Below, piece by piece: positions 1-8,101 of a stretch of 64,000 nucleotides of DNA. The position numbers were made by a program, and so were the translations under genes. The notes beneath the pieces were generated by a model that saw nothing but the letters and a program-made list of their open reading frames with translations, ran no database searches and had not been told where the DNA came from. Within the stretch, counting starts at the first letter, position 1. Every line of letters starts with the position of its first letter. This stretch comes from Streptomyces sp. CB02923 (GTDB lineage: Bacteria; Actinomycetota; Actinomycetes; Streptomycetales; Streptomycetaceae), in contig NZ_LWKZ01000012.1 in NCBI RefSeq assembly GCF_001905005.1, positions 797,061 through 861,060 on the forward strand, in the 5' to 3' direction.

Positions 1-123
1 GACGCTGCCGAAGCGGGCTTCCAGCAGGGCGAGGGCCCGGAAGGAGTAGCGGAGCGGCACCTCGGTGCCGTCGGTGAGGGTGATCGTCCCGCCCTCGGCG
101 AGCAGGTCAAGGCCAGTGGTCAT
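1..123 (-). CDS. Tail assembly chaperone-like protein (partial, N-terminus only)
   Basis: Forty-one codons from an ATG at 123 are present and the gene runs off the window edge. The visible N-terminus has a short strand-rich start followed by ALALLEARFGSV, a pattern often found at the start of phage tail assembly chaperones. The position directly downstream of the major tail protein is where siphophages place this gene, which helps tape-measure folding. An AGGGA ribosome-binding site lies about 6 nt before the start. The usual programmed frameshift in this gene would be outside the window. The call rests on position more than on sequence. Confidence 0.55.
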   Translation of the reverse strand, partial: MTTGLDLLAEGGTITLTDGTEVPLRYSFRALALLEARFGSV

Positions 124-208
124 TGTGAATCCCTGAGGTCAGTGCCGGGTTTCGGCCTGCGGATGGAGCGGGGCCGGGCGGACGGCGACGGAGCGGCCCG
201 CCCGGCGG

Positions 209-787
209 TCACGGAGTGGCGGCGGTGACGATGGGCGTCGCGGTCTCGTTGATCACGGCGTCGACCCATTCACCCGTGCTGGCCAGCGGCACGCACCGGG
301 CCTCGTTTTCGATCGCCCGGTAGTCCTCCTCGGCGAAACCGAGACCAGGGAACGACGACATGACGCACTTGAAGAGGTTGAAGTGCACGTCACCGCCGAT
401 GATGTCGCCGCCGCTCACGGGCGTCTTGCCCTCGAGCTTGTACGGGAGAGGCTTGGTGCCCTGTTTCATCAGCCACCGCGACTTCTGCGACGGGGCGGTC
501 CCGGAGTCGGTGACGGTGCTGGACATGAGCGCCACCAGCACATCGAAGCTGAGCTTTGCGTGCGGGTACTTGACCGTCACGTTTGAGATCGCCGCGTCGC
601 TGTCGAGGAGACCGTTGTCCCCACGCAGTTCCTTGACCTCGACGTCGCCAGAGATCTCCATCTGCTTGATTCCAGGCACGTCGATGCCAGCCCCGTACGA
701 CGGCGTACCGCCGGCGGGGTCTGACAGCAGTGGGAAGATCTTGGCGTCCTCGACCGCGTAGAGCTTGGTCACTCGGCTGATCGGCAT
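209..787 (-). CDS. Major tail tube protein
   Basis: This 192-residue protein has the size and place of a siphoviral tail tube subunit, between the tail terminator genes and the chaperone. The N-terminus MPISRVTKLYAVEDAKIFPL followed by a glycine-rich segment and the phrase VPGIKQMEISGDVEVKELRG is typical of actinophage tail tube proteins, where the latter precedes strand-rich packing. Subunits would polymerise into the tail tube around the tape measure. A GAAGGA ribosome-binding site lies about 9 nt upstream. No transmembrane or signal sequence. Assignment is by context plus this recognisable pattern. Confidence 0.72.
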   Translation of the reverse strand: MPISRVTKLYAVEDAKIFPLLSDPAGGTPSYGAGIDVPGIKQMEISGDVEVKELRGDNGLLDSDAAISNVTVKYPHAKLSFDVLVALMSSTVTDSGTAPSQKSRWLMKQGTKPLPYKLEGKTPVSGGDIIGGDVHFNLFKCVMSSFPGLGFAEEDYRAIENEARCVPLASTGEWVDAVINETATPIVTAATP

Positions 788-820
788 ATCGGGTGTCCTT
801 CCTGGTGCCGGGGTCCGGCC

Positions 821-1180
821 CTATTCGGCTGGGGTGTCCGTGCTCGGCTCCGCCGACGGCGGCGCAGCAGGCGGAAAATCGGGCGTGGTCCACGGCGGCC
901 GGTCCGGCGGGATGTCACCCGGCACGACCGTCAGCACGGCCCCCGGGATGTGGTCGGGGAGGTCGTCCAGGCGGCCGGCGTCCTGCTCGTATATGCAGCC
1001 GTCGAGCAGGTAGTAGAGGTAGCCGGGCTGGCCTTCGACGCGACGGACGGCGACGCCACCGGTCTGCACCTCCGCATCCGCAGGCACGCGGACCATCGGC
1101 CGACCGGGCTGCGCAGGGATGCGCCGGTCGAGGCAGAGGACGACTTCGGCCCGGTCAAGGGCGATGTACATGGAGGTCAT
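821..1180 (-). CDS. Small hypothetical protein of the head-tail module
   Basis: The 119-residue product starts at an ATG that overlaps the previous stop as ATGA, so it is translationally coupled to the tail terminator gene. Residues 1-90 look folded, with QPGYLYYLLDGCIYEQDAG in the middle; residues 91-119 are a Pro/Ser/Thr-rich tail that ends the protein. I do not recognise a family. Its place between tail terminator and tail tube suggests a small accessory head-tail or tail protein. Confidence 0.6.
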   Translation of the reverse strand: MTSMYIALDRAEVVLCLDRRIPAQPGRPMVRVPADAEVQTGGVAVRRVEGQPGYLYYLLDGCIYEQDAGRLDDLPDHIPGAVLTVVPGDIPPDRPPWTTPDFPPAAPPSAEPSTDTPAE

Positions 1181-1629
1181 GCGGGGGTCACCTCGGCGGG
1201 GAGCAGGCCGCGCCGGATCTCGACGGGGATGGAGGTCCGGATGCGGTTGTCGGAGATCGGGAAGCGGTCGAAGCCGGTCACGCGTACGCCGTGCACGGGC
1301 GCGGGGTGCGCGGGGAGACGGCAGCCGTGCAGCGCGTGGGCGAGGGATTCGGCGAGGCCGTACCGCTCGGCGTTCTTGGCGGTGCGGGCGCCGGTCTTGG
1401 TGCGGGCCCGTTCGATCAGGTCGACGGTCGCCACTTCGGTGATGTTGATCTCGGCCGCCGGGTCGCCGAAGTCGCCGTTCGCGCGGCTGTCGAGGCCGAC
1501 GCTGACGGCCTCCTGCACGACGATGTACGGCTCGGCCTGCCCCGGCCGCGGCCCGTCGCGGAAGACCGGTACACCGCTGCCGAGCGATTCCACGTATGCC
1601 TTCAGGGCGCCGGAGGTGGTCGCGGCCAT
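1177..1629 (-). CDS. Tail terminator / tail completion protein (DUF3168-like)
   Basis: The 150-residue protein starts MAATTSGALKAYVES. It shows the layout of the small tail terminator family: an N-terminal helix, the phrase PVFRDGPRPGQAEPYIVVQE, then a hydrophobic strand region and a C-terminal strand ending in IPVEIRRG. These proteins cap the growing tail tube and join it to the head. An upstream in-frame extension exists but the ATG at 1629 overlaps the previous stop by one base (TGATG), which is the expected coupling here. Gene order gp10-like, terminator, tail tube fits HK97-type phages. Confidence 0.65.
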   Translation of the reverse strand: MAATTSGALKAYVESLGSGVPVFRDGPRPGQAEPYIVVQEAVSVGLDSRANGDFGDPAAEINITEVATVDLIERARTKTGARTAKNAERYGLAESLAHALHGCRLPAHPAPVHGVRVTGFDRFPISDNRIRTSIPVEIRRGLLPAEVTPA

Positions 1630-2081
1630 CAGCGGCCTCCCCGGATACCGGCCATGTGGAAGCGGAAGAAGAACGAGGTCTTCTCCACGGCTGGCCGCAG
1701 GAAGGGTCGGGCGGCGGTGCCGGGGTGGTTGACCTTGGTGACCGGGTGCGCGGCGCCGGGCCACGCCAATGCCTTCTTGTTCTTCGGCACGATGACGTGC
1801 GGCGCTGTCCCGTACTCGACCGCCGCTGCGTAGTTGACGTTCGTGCCGACCTCGTAGCCGACGCGGCGACCGCCGCCGGTCTGCCGCGCGACGATGGAGG
1901 AACGGAGTCGACCCGTGTCGACCGGCGCCAACCTGCGCGCCTCGTTCTGCACGTCGGTGCCGGTGCGCTCCACGGCCTTCCGCACGTCGTCGGACATGCG
2001 GCCGAGGTAGCGCCGGAGGCCCCGCTCATACGCGCGCGTGTTGATCCGGGCGGACGCGGACGTGTCGAAGTACCGAGCCAT
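1629..2081 (-). CDS. HK97 gp10-like head-tail joining protein
   Basis: The 150-residue protein carries the signature of the HK97-gp10_like family: an N-terminal helical part, then APVDTGRLRSSI near residue 52 and NYAAAVEYGT near residue 83, then AARPFLRPA near the C-terminus. Such proteins sit at the neck and complete the connection between head and tail. Start ATG at 2081 overlaps the stop of the connector gene by one base; a GTG one codon upstream is less likely. Its neighbours, connector upstream and tail terminator downstream, are the canonical ones. Confidence 0.85.
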   Translation of the reverse strand: MARYFDTSASARINTRAYERGLRRYLGRMSDDVRKAVERTGTDVQNEARRLAPVDTGRLRSSIVARQTGGGRRVGYEVGTNVNYAAAVEYGTAPHVIVPKNKKALAWPGAAHPVTKVNHPGTAARPFLRPAVEKTSFFFRFHMAGIRGGR

Positions 2082-2761
2082 CACACGCCCCCCAAGACCA
2101 GCGAGCCGCTGTTGAGGTAGGGGGCGAGGAGGGCGTCTACCTGCGTCGATCCGGTCGACGCGGCAGCCGAGACGACGGGCGTCGCCTCGTCGGAGGTGTC
2201 CTCGATGTGGACGTTGTTGCCCTCGTCGTCCACGTCGAGCCGCGGGTCACGGGCGGCGTCGGCGTCGGACGGCGCGGCCTGCGCCTGGACGTGCGCGGCG
2301 AGGAGCGCGGTGGCTGGCGCTACGACCGGCGGCGTCGGGACGACCCCGAATTCCCCAAGTACATGCGCTTGCTCCGCTCCCAGCCTGTCGAACAGGCCGA
2401 CCCACCCGCCGTTCCATGACTCGGCCCCGACGACAAGGTCGTCCCAGCCGCCCCACGCGAGGTGCACGGCATCGACCTGTCCGAACACGTCAGACGAGGT
2501 GACGCGGTACGCCGACGACGGAAGCGACGGGGCGTCGTACCCGTCGCAGACGGGCGTCACGGTGGTGACCGTGCGGACGCGGCGCGGGAGGAGCACCAGC
2601 CCCCCCGGCGCCACGTCCGCGACCACCGCCATCACCGTCGGCTCGAAGAGCTGCCGGGTGTACGCGGTGATCCGCTCCATGGCAGCCGTGATCCACGCGG
2701 TGACCTCCGGGTCCGACCCGGTGCACCCCGCGGTGCGCGCCTGTGCCACGGAGCAGTACAC
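2081..2761 (-). CDS. Head-tail connector (adaptor) protein
   Basis: The 226-residue product from a GTG at 2761 begins VYCSVAQARTAG, a typical opening of actinophage head-tail connectors of the gp6/gp15 type. The N-terminal half is helical (EVTAWITAAMERITAYTRQLFEP) and is followed by strand segments; the C-terminus is an acidic low-complexity linker and a short hydrophobic end. It would form the ring below the portal. A GAGGG site sits about 6 nt before the GTG; longer in-frame starts overlap the preceding gene. The coding sequence contains one copy of a 17-bp repeat also present at 4.6 and 6.7 kb. Confidence 0.7.
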   Translation of the reverse strand: MYCSVAQARTAGCTGSDPEVTAWITAAMERITAYTRQLFEPTVMAVVADVAPGGLVLLPRRVRTVTTVTPVCDGYDAPSLPSSAYRVTSSDVFGQVDAVHLAWGGWDDLVVGAESWNGGWVGLFDRLGAEQAHVLGEFGVVPTPPVVAPATALLAAHVQAQAAPSDADAARDPRLDVDDEGNNVHIEDTSDEATPVVSAAASTGSTQVDALLAPYLNSGSLVLGGV

Positions 2762-2762
2762 G

Positions 2763-3032
2763 TCAGCCCTCGGCCTGCTCGGTGCTGGCCGCGTCCAGCT
2801 CACGCCGGGCGCCCTCGGTGACCGTGGCGCCCTTGGCGACGATCAGCCGGGCATGGCCGCCGGGGTGGGAGTGGACGACCGGGCCGGTCGGCGCGCTGTG
2901 GTCGTCCAGTGCGCGGTACGCGTCGTCCGGCGCGGTCTGGCCAACTTCGTAACCGACGCCGGCGGCGTACTCCTGCGTGCGGACGACGGCCGCCGAAGTC
3001 GGCTGCTCGTCGGGGTTCTTGCGTGCGGCCAT
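2763..3032 (-). CDS. Small hypothetical protein between capsid and connector
   Basis: This 89-residue protein begins MAARKNPDEQ and lies one base ahead of the connector start. It has the phrase SAPTGPVVHSHPGGHARLIV in the middle and an acidic-basic helical end. Actinophages of this type often have a small protein here, sometimes a capsid accessory or scaffold-like factor, but I do not recognise this family. No signal peptide or membrane segment. Confidence 0.6.
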   Translation of the reverse strand: MAARKNPDEQPTSAAVVRTQEYAAGVGYEVGQTAPDDAYRALDDHSAPTGPVVHSHPGGHARLIVAKGATVTEGARRELDAASTEQAEG

Positions 3033-3070
3033 CGCTGGCCTCCTCACGGTGTCGTGGTGGTGGGGCCAGG

Positions 3071-4402
3071 TCAGGCGGTGGCGGCGGCGAACGTGATCTT
3101 CACGAAGCTGGCCGGGGTGTGCACGGCGACGTTGGCGCGGCGCTCGGCGAGGATCGCGATGGTGTTCTCGATGAAGAAGTTCGCGTGCGAATCGCTCATG
3201 AGGATCGTCACGCCCTGCCGCTCCCACAGCGTGGCCCCGGCGCGGAAACCACCGAGCAGCGCGGTGCCCGCGCTCATGGCGACGGAGGTGACGACGGTCA
3301 GGCCCCACAGACGCAGCGGCGCGCCGGGGTCCTGGACGCTGGTGATGACGCGGAACTGGCCGTTCTTGTCCTCGTCGAGCTGGATGTCCTGCCAGTCGAG
3401 GGGCGACATCACGATCGAGTCCGGCGGGTAAAGCGCCAGCTCAGCCTGAGTCCTGGCTTTGCGGACGGTGATCAGTTTGGCGTCCGTCGATCCGACGCCG
3501 GGCCGGTACGTGCCGATGCCGGGCGTGGTCAGGATGCCCTGCATCTGAGAGCTGCCGTTGCCGGTCAAGATCTCCCGGTCGAGCTTGAAATCCAAGCCAT
3601 AGGTCAAACGGCCGTTGATGTACCCCATCAACTGCCCGTTGTCATCCGCGGCCTGCCGCGTGATCGGCACCCAGTGCGCCACCGTCTTGAGGGTCGTGGT
3701 GATCAGGTCGAAGGAGAACGGGCCGGACATCGGCTTCGTGGTGCCCTCCGGCACGACAGCGGCCTTGTTCCATGTGCCCGTGCCCGTCACCGGCCCGGAG
3801 GTGTCCCGCAGATACTCCAGCGTCGTCCCGTCGCTCGTCTGCCTGTCCAGCAGGTTGGCGACCAACAGCGGGTAGTCCGGGTTCTGCGGGATGATCCCCG
3901 GCACGCGGGTGTTCTGGAGCGGGTACGTGCCCGTGTTGACCGTGCCGGCCGGAGCGTCCCGCACGTCATCCGGGCCGAAGTCGACTCGCGTCTTGCCGGT
4001 GTACCCGGCGGCACGGTACGTCTCCAGGGCGCGTGAGCGGATGAACGCCTCGGCGACGGTGACAGGGTGCTGTCGGCCCTGGTCGTCGGGCTGGTAGCCG
4101 CGGTCCTCGCGCTGCTGCCCACGTTGCTCCGGGCCGGAGCCGGAGCCAGAACCGCCGGGCGCGGGCGGTGCAGCGGCTGAGAGCCGATCGAGCCTGGCCT
4201 GACGCTGGTTGGCCTGCTCGATGCGGGCCTCGATGTCGTCGGCCTCGGCCATCAGGGCGTCGTGGTCGCCATCGAAATTCTCGTCGCGGAGCCTGGCGAG
4301 GATGGCGTCCCGCTGCTCGGTGAGGGTCGGGGCTGCGCCCTTGATGGGGTAGATCGGTCGTCCGTCGCGGCGGCGACCGATGGGCTTCGCGCGGTTGCTC
4401 AT
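3071..4402 (-). CDS. HK97-family major capsid protein
   Basis: The 443-residue product is an HK97-fold capsid precursor. Residues 1-85 are charged and helical (coiled-coil delta domain expected to act as scaffold and to be cut off by the protease), followed by a Gly/Ser/Gln-rich linker. The mature part holds the recognisable PLLVANLLDRQTSDGTTLEY, a central E-loop/A-domain region, VMSPLDWQDIQLDEDKNGQF and a C-terminal DSHANFFIENTIAILAERR. The start MSNRAKP at 4402 is preferred to an upstream in-frame codon because no coding pattern is seen before it. Protease and portal lie upstream as expected. Confidence 0.93.
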   Translation of the reverse strand: MSNRAKPIGRRRDGRPIYPIKGAAPTLTEQRDAILARLRDENFDGDHDALMAEADDIEARIEQANQRQARLDRLSAAAPPAPGGSGSGSGPEQRGQQREDRGYQPDDQGRQHPVTVAEAFIRSRALETYRAAGYTGKTRVDFGPDDVRDAPAGTVNTGTYPLQNTRVPGIIPQNPDYPLLVANLLDRQTSDGTTLEYLRDTSGPVTGTGTWNKAAVVPEGTTKPMSGPFSFDLITTTLKTVAHWVPITRQAADDNGQLMGYINGRLTYGLDFKLDREILTGNGSSQMQGILTTPGIGTYRPGVGSTDAKLITVRKARTQAELALYPPDSIVMSPLDWQDIQLDEDKNGQFRVITSVQDPGAPLRLWGLTVVTSVAMSAGTALLGGFRAGATLWERQGVTILMSDSHANFFIENTIAILAERRANVAVHTPASFVKITFAAATA

Positions 4403-4624
4403 CGCGGTGCCTTCCGGTCCGTGGGCGGGTCGCAGCCGCCCAGATGTCTGGGGTCTGCGTCCGTCTTTCACGGCCGGTGGATCGCGCCCGGCGTGCCTGT
4501 GGCTTTCACGTCCGGTACAGGCGGCCCGGATCGATGCGGTGAGGGTAGATCACATGTTCCGCACTGCGGTGGGGGGTGGTGTCATTCGCGGTGGCGACGG
4601 GCGTCTACCTGCGTCGTCGCTCCA
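4403..4624. other. Intergenic leader of the capsid gene with dispersed repeats
   Basis: This is the longest gap inside the late operon. It holds one copy of an 18-bp repeat (4574-4591, shared with 9913-9930 ahead of the small terminase) and one copy of a 17-bp repeat (4599-4615, shared with 2131 and 6700). No open frame with coding character is visible. A separate capsid promoter or processing site is plausible because capsid protein is needed in excess, but that is inference. Confidence 0.5.
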
Positions 4625-5266
4625 TCACGTGCCGCCGATCACGGCGAGGCGCAGCGCCGCCGCCCGCCGCTGCCGGGCCCGCCGCTGCTCCTCGACCACC
4701 CGATCGCGGTCGGCGCCGACCTGCTCGTCGAGGGTGGGGGCCGGGGCGTCGATGTCCTCGTACAGAGCGCCGAGGGCGTGCCGTACGGTCTTGAGCTTGC
4801 TGCCGGGCACGGCGGCCATGCGTGCGGTGATCTGCGAGACCTCGACGAGCCGGGCTGACCGGATGTTCTCCATCACGTCGCGGCGCTTGTCGTCGTCCAT
4901 CTCGGCGAGCTTGTCCCAGTCGGGCAGGTCCGTCCGTACGAACCCGACGCTGAGTTCGGGGGCCGAGCCGCTGCGGGCCATGGTGCGGGCGTCGCGGCCG
5001 GCGGCCGTGTCGTCGTACCGGCCGGTGATGTACAGGCCGTCGTCGCGTTCCTCGGCGGTGAAGGTGCCGACGGGCTGCATCGGGGAGTGCATGAACAGCA
5101 TGGCGTACTGCCCCTTGAGGCCCTTACGGAACACCCGCTGATGGAAGGTGGTGCCGTAGCTATCGACCACGCCGTACCGGCAGGCCAGGCCCTCGAACGT
5201 GCCGTCGTCGGCATCGGCGGCGCGGAGGTCGATGTCGACGGCCGCGCGGAATTCGATCTCGGTCAC
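4625..5266 (-). CDS. Prohead maturation protease (S78 family)
   Basis: The 213-residue protein fits HK97 gp4-type serine proteases that cleave the capsid delta domain. Near residue 22-60 it has FEGLACRYGVVDSYGTTFH; the probable catalytic His lies in FMHSPMQPVGT and the probable Ser in ELSVGF. The C-terminal third is charged and helical. The GTG at 5266 is chosen as start because it overlaps the preceding stop as GTGA and follows an AGGAGG site by 6 nt; an earlier GTG at 5287 lacks this. The capsid gene follows. Confidence 0.88.
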   Translation of the reverse strand: MTEIEFRAAVDIDLRAADADDGTFEGLACRYGVVDSYGTTFHQRVFRKGLKGQYAMLFMHSPMQPVGTFTAEERDDGLYITGRYDDTAAGRDARTMARSGSAPELSVGFVRTDLPDWDKLAEMDDDKRRDVMENIRSARLVEVSQITARMAAVPGSKLKTVRHALGALYEDIDAPAPTLDEQVGADRDRVVEEQRRARQRRAAALRLAVIGGT

Positions 5267-5445
5267 CGCGTCCTCCTCGCTCGGCACGACTGGGCATGTG
5301 CCTTGGCGGCCCGCAGGTCTGCCACCGGAGTCACTGGCACCGCGTCCGGCAGATCGTCACGGGCAAGGTCAACGTCCACGGGGAAGCTGATGCGCGCAGG
5401 CTGGGGCACCCGGCAGTACGGGCACGGGATCATCTCGACGTTCAT
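5263..5445 (-). CDS. Small CxxC protein (possible zinc ribbon)
   Basis: Sixty residues starting MNVEMIPCPYCRVPQ, with a CPYC pair at the N-terminus and one Cys near the C-terminus in CRARR. It overlaps its upstream neighbour by ATGA and the protease by GTGA, so it is part of the translationally coupled string. A one-metal treble-clef or zinc-ribbon fold is possible with so few ligands only if a His helps (AKAHAQSC). Function unknown. Confidence 0.65.
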   Translation of the reverse strand: MNVEMIPCPYCRVPQPARISFPVDVDLARDDLPDAVPVTPVADLRAAKAHAQSCRARRTR

Positions 5446-5780
5446 CGGTTCCCTTTCAGGGTGTGCTCGGCGTACACCTCGGCGACGCCGTTCATCACGG
5501 TCCGGTGAGACGGGGAGAGGCGCGGCGCGTACCGGTAGACAGCCCGTCCCTGTTGGTCCCGGCCGTCGTACTCGTACACGACGGTGCCGCCACCGAACGT
5601 CATGTGTCGGGGCAGTTCGCCGTTCGGGTCCGGGCGGACGGCGATGTCCGCCTTGCCGTCGAACGGGCCGCGCCGCACCTCGCGGTACGGGACACCGGGC
5701 GGGCAGTAGGCGCCCTTGTATTGGGCGTGGCCTGCGGGTTGCAGGATGGCGCGGACCTCGCCGCGCAGCAGCGTCGCCAT
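5442..5780 (-). CDS. Hypothetical phage protein between portal and protease
   Basis: The 112-residue product begins MATLLRGEVRAILQPAGHAQ. It has no recognised domain; tyrosine-rich strands (TVVYEYDGRD, RAVYRYAPRL) suggest a small beta protein. It starts 2 nt after the portal stop and ends overlapping the next gene, so it is expressed with the head genes. Possible roles are a head accessory or decoration protein; this is not supported beyond position. Confidence 0.55.
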   Translation of the reverse strand: MATLLRGEVRAILQPAGHAQYKGAYCPPGVPYREVRRGPFDGKADIAVRPDPNGELPRHMTFGGGTVVYEYDGRDQQGRAVYRYAPRLSPSHRTVMNGVAEVYAEHTLKGNR

Positions 5781-5782
5781 GA

Positions 5783-8089
5783 TCAGTCCTCCACGAACTG
5801 GAAGGTGAGAGCGCACCTGCACTGGATCGCCTGCGACGCTGGCGCCGTCGGGTCCGCAGGCCACCGCGACTTGGTGAGCGTGAACCTCTTGTTCATCGGC
5901 ACCGTGCGGCCGTTCTCCTGGCGGTGCGTCTCGCGGGTGCGCTGGTCGGCGGTGGCCAGCCAGGTTTTGCGGATGGCGCCCGCGTCGAGGGCGGCCAGCC
6001 ATGACGCGGCGTTGTACCCGCCCACCGTCTCGGTGCGGGCGATCATCGTCGCGCGGAAGTCGGACAAGTTGCTGAACACGCGCTGGATGCGGGCCCGCAG
6101 CTCAGGGACCGACTCGCCGTCCGCCACGCCGTGCGCGAGCAGCTGCGACCGGAGCACGGCCTCGGTCGTCGCAGTCACCCGCCCGGCCAGCTCGTCGATA
6201 CGGTCGTCCAGGGCTTCGCCGACCGCCGGTTCGTCGAGGTCGAACGAGGCGGTGATCGAGGCGCCGCCGCGGCGCCACGCCCGCTCAACGAACGGCCGCA
6301 GCACCTCCCGCGTTCGGCGCCGCCAGTACCCGCCGTCGAACAACTCTCGTACCCGGATGCGCTGCTCCCAGCCCTCCGGGCCGGCCGCGACATCGAGGTC
6401 TGTCATCCGGTCCGCGGGCGTCGTCTCCGGGTCCGGCGGGGCGAGGCGGACGGTGTCCTCGCGGGCCAGGGCACACGACTCCTCGCGCACCTCGGCGAGC
6501 CAGTCGGTCGAGCGCTGCGGCTTCTTCATCAGCCGGTCGAAGTCGCGGAGCACGCGGGCGCCCTGTTCCTTGGCGAGGGCCCGCACCGCCGCGCGCCCGG
6601 CCGCCTCCAGCCCGTCGTACGCCTCGGCGATCTCCGCCAGCGATGGCGACGACGGGCCGTCGTCCGCACGCGTCAGCGCACGCCGGACGGGCGCGGGACG
6701 GGCGTCTACCTGCGTCTTTCCCAGCAGACGGGACAGCGTCGACTCGACAGCCCTCGCGACGATGGTGTCCACGTCCGGGCCCGGAAGGCGGGAGAAATCG
6801 GCGTCCCACGAGCGGGCATCGTCTGTTCCCGCCGCGCCCTGCACGGGTGCGAACTGCGCCCGGTACGGCGTCAACGTGTGCTGCCCCAGCCCGTTCGGCA
6901 GGGGGTCGTAGCCGAGCACGGCGCGGGCCTCGTCCACCATGGTGATGTCGGCGTACATCGACGCGCGAGCCCGGTTCGCCTTCGAGTCCTGCGCCTCTTG
7001 CAGAGCCTCGACGCCGGACAGATCGAACTCTGCTTCCTCGGCGTCCGAAGGCAGGAGGATTCGGTCGATCTCGGAGCCGATGATCTCCAGCTTCGTCTTG
7101 ATCGTGTCGGACCACAACGTCGATCGGGCGGCGGCACGGTTCTCGTACGTTGTGCCCGCGGCGAGGTAGTCGTGTGGCACCCCGAACGCCAACATCACTT
7201 CCGCGCTGTTGGCCATGCGGGATTCGAGGTAGGCCATCTCCTCCGTGGTCAGGCCCACGCGGACGTACTCGATGCCCTTGCCCTGCGAGCCCGGCGGCGA
7301 GGCGACGAGCAGCGTCTTACCGGCGTTCTCCGGCCCCTGCATCGACGTGCGCCACGACGCGCGGGTCTGCGCGAACTGCTGCTCGGTCTGGTCGCCGACG
7401 TACAGCACACCGCTCGGCGCAGCGCCGTTGGCGTAGGACCGGCGCTGCCACTCGCGGGCGTACGCGTCCATGTCCACCGCGTGCCGTGCGGCCTTCCACG
7501 GCGCGAGGCAGCCGAGCGGGTCGAACGGATGCGGATACCGCAGCCACAGCATCTCGTCCGGCAGGACCGGCACACGCTGGCCGTCGGCTCGGTTGATCAC
7601 GAAGCCCACGATGTCGGCCGTCGTCGGCCGCGCGGCGATCGGCTTGTTCACCACGACCTGCACGTCGTCGTACACCGGGTGCGCCTCGGTGATCGGGCCG
7701 AGCCCGGTCTCGCCGCGGTCGAGCCACACGAAGCTCTGCCCGGCCAACTCCGCCTGTTGGAGGATGAGCGACTTGAAGACGCGGGCGCTCATCTGCGGAT
7801 TCGGCTTCTTGTTGAAGAGGTGCGCCACCGGGTGCCCGATGATGGCTTCGCCGTCCGGCCGCCGCACCACCAGCGGCACGCTGCTGCCGTTGTCGGCGAT
7901 GGCCGCCACGCACCGGTACGCCACCGCGCTGTGCGCGTACCCGCGCGCCTCGGCGTCCAGGTCCAGCGTGAGGGACTGCTGCCCACCGATCGACGCGACG
8001 GTGATCGGGCGGCGGTCCCGCAGCTGGTCGAGGCCGCCGACGGAGCGCCGGCCGCGCGCCACATCGAGCGCGTCTCTGAGTCGTCCCAC
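5783..8089 (-). CDS. Portal protein fused to a MuF-like head morphogenesis domain
   Basis: This 768-residue protein joins two head proteins. Residues 1-430 match the HK97-type portal: YAHSAVAYRCVAAIADNGSS near the start, LPDEMLWLRYPHPFDP and a C-terminal clip/crown region. A variable linker (about 430-590) follows and carries one copy of the 17-bp DNA repeat. The C-terminal 170 residues show the phage Mu F/SPP1 gp7 pattern: MIARTETVGGYNAAS, then KTWLATADQRTRETH and a final QCRCAL. The portal forms the packaging vertex; MuF-like proteins enter the head or help its assembly. Usual actinophages encode the two separately, though fusions are known. Confidence 0.9.
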   Translation of the reverse strand: MGRLRDALDVARGRRSVGGLDQLRDRRPITVASIGGQQSLTLDLDAEARGYAHSAVAYRCVAAIADNGSSVPLVVRRPDGEAIIGHPVAHLFNKKPNPQMSARVFKSLILQQAELAGQSFVWLDRGETGLGPITEAHPVYDDVQVVVNKPIAARPTTADIVGFVINRADGQRVPVLPDEMLWLRYPHPFDPLGCLAPWKAARHAVDMDAYAREWQRRSYANGAAPSGVLYVGDQTEQQFAQTRASWRTSMQGPENAGKTLLVASPPGSQGKGIEYVRVGLTTEEMAYLESRMANSAEVMLAFGVPHDYLAAGTTYENRAAARSTLWSDTIKTKLEIIGSEIDRILLPSDAEEAEFDLSGVEALQEAQDSKANRARASMYADITMVDEARAVLGYDPLPNGLGQHTLTPYRAQFAPVQGAAGTDDARSWDADFSRLPGPDVDTIVARAVESTLSRLLGKTQVDARPAPVRRALTRADDGPSSPSLAEIAEAYDGLEAAGRAAVRALAKEQGARVLRDFDRLMKKPQRSTDWLAEVREESCALAREDTVRLAPPDPETTPADRMTDLDVAAGPEGWEQRIRVRELFDGGYWRRRTREVLRPFVERAWRRGGASITASFDLDEPAVGEALDDRIDELAGRVTATTEAVLRSQLLAHGVADGESVPELRARIQRVFSNLSDFRATMIARTETVGGYNAASWLAALDAGAIRKTWLATADQRTRETHRQENGRTVPMNKRFTLTKSRWPADPTAPASQAIQCRCALTFQFVED

Positions 8090-8101
8090 GTCGTCGTCCT
8101 C

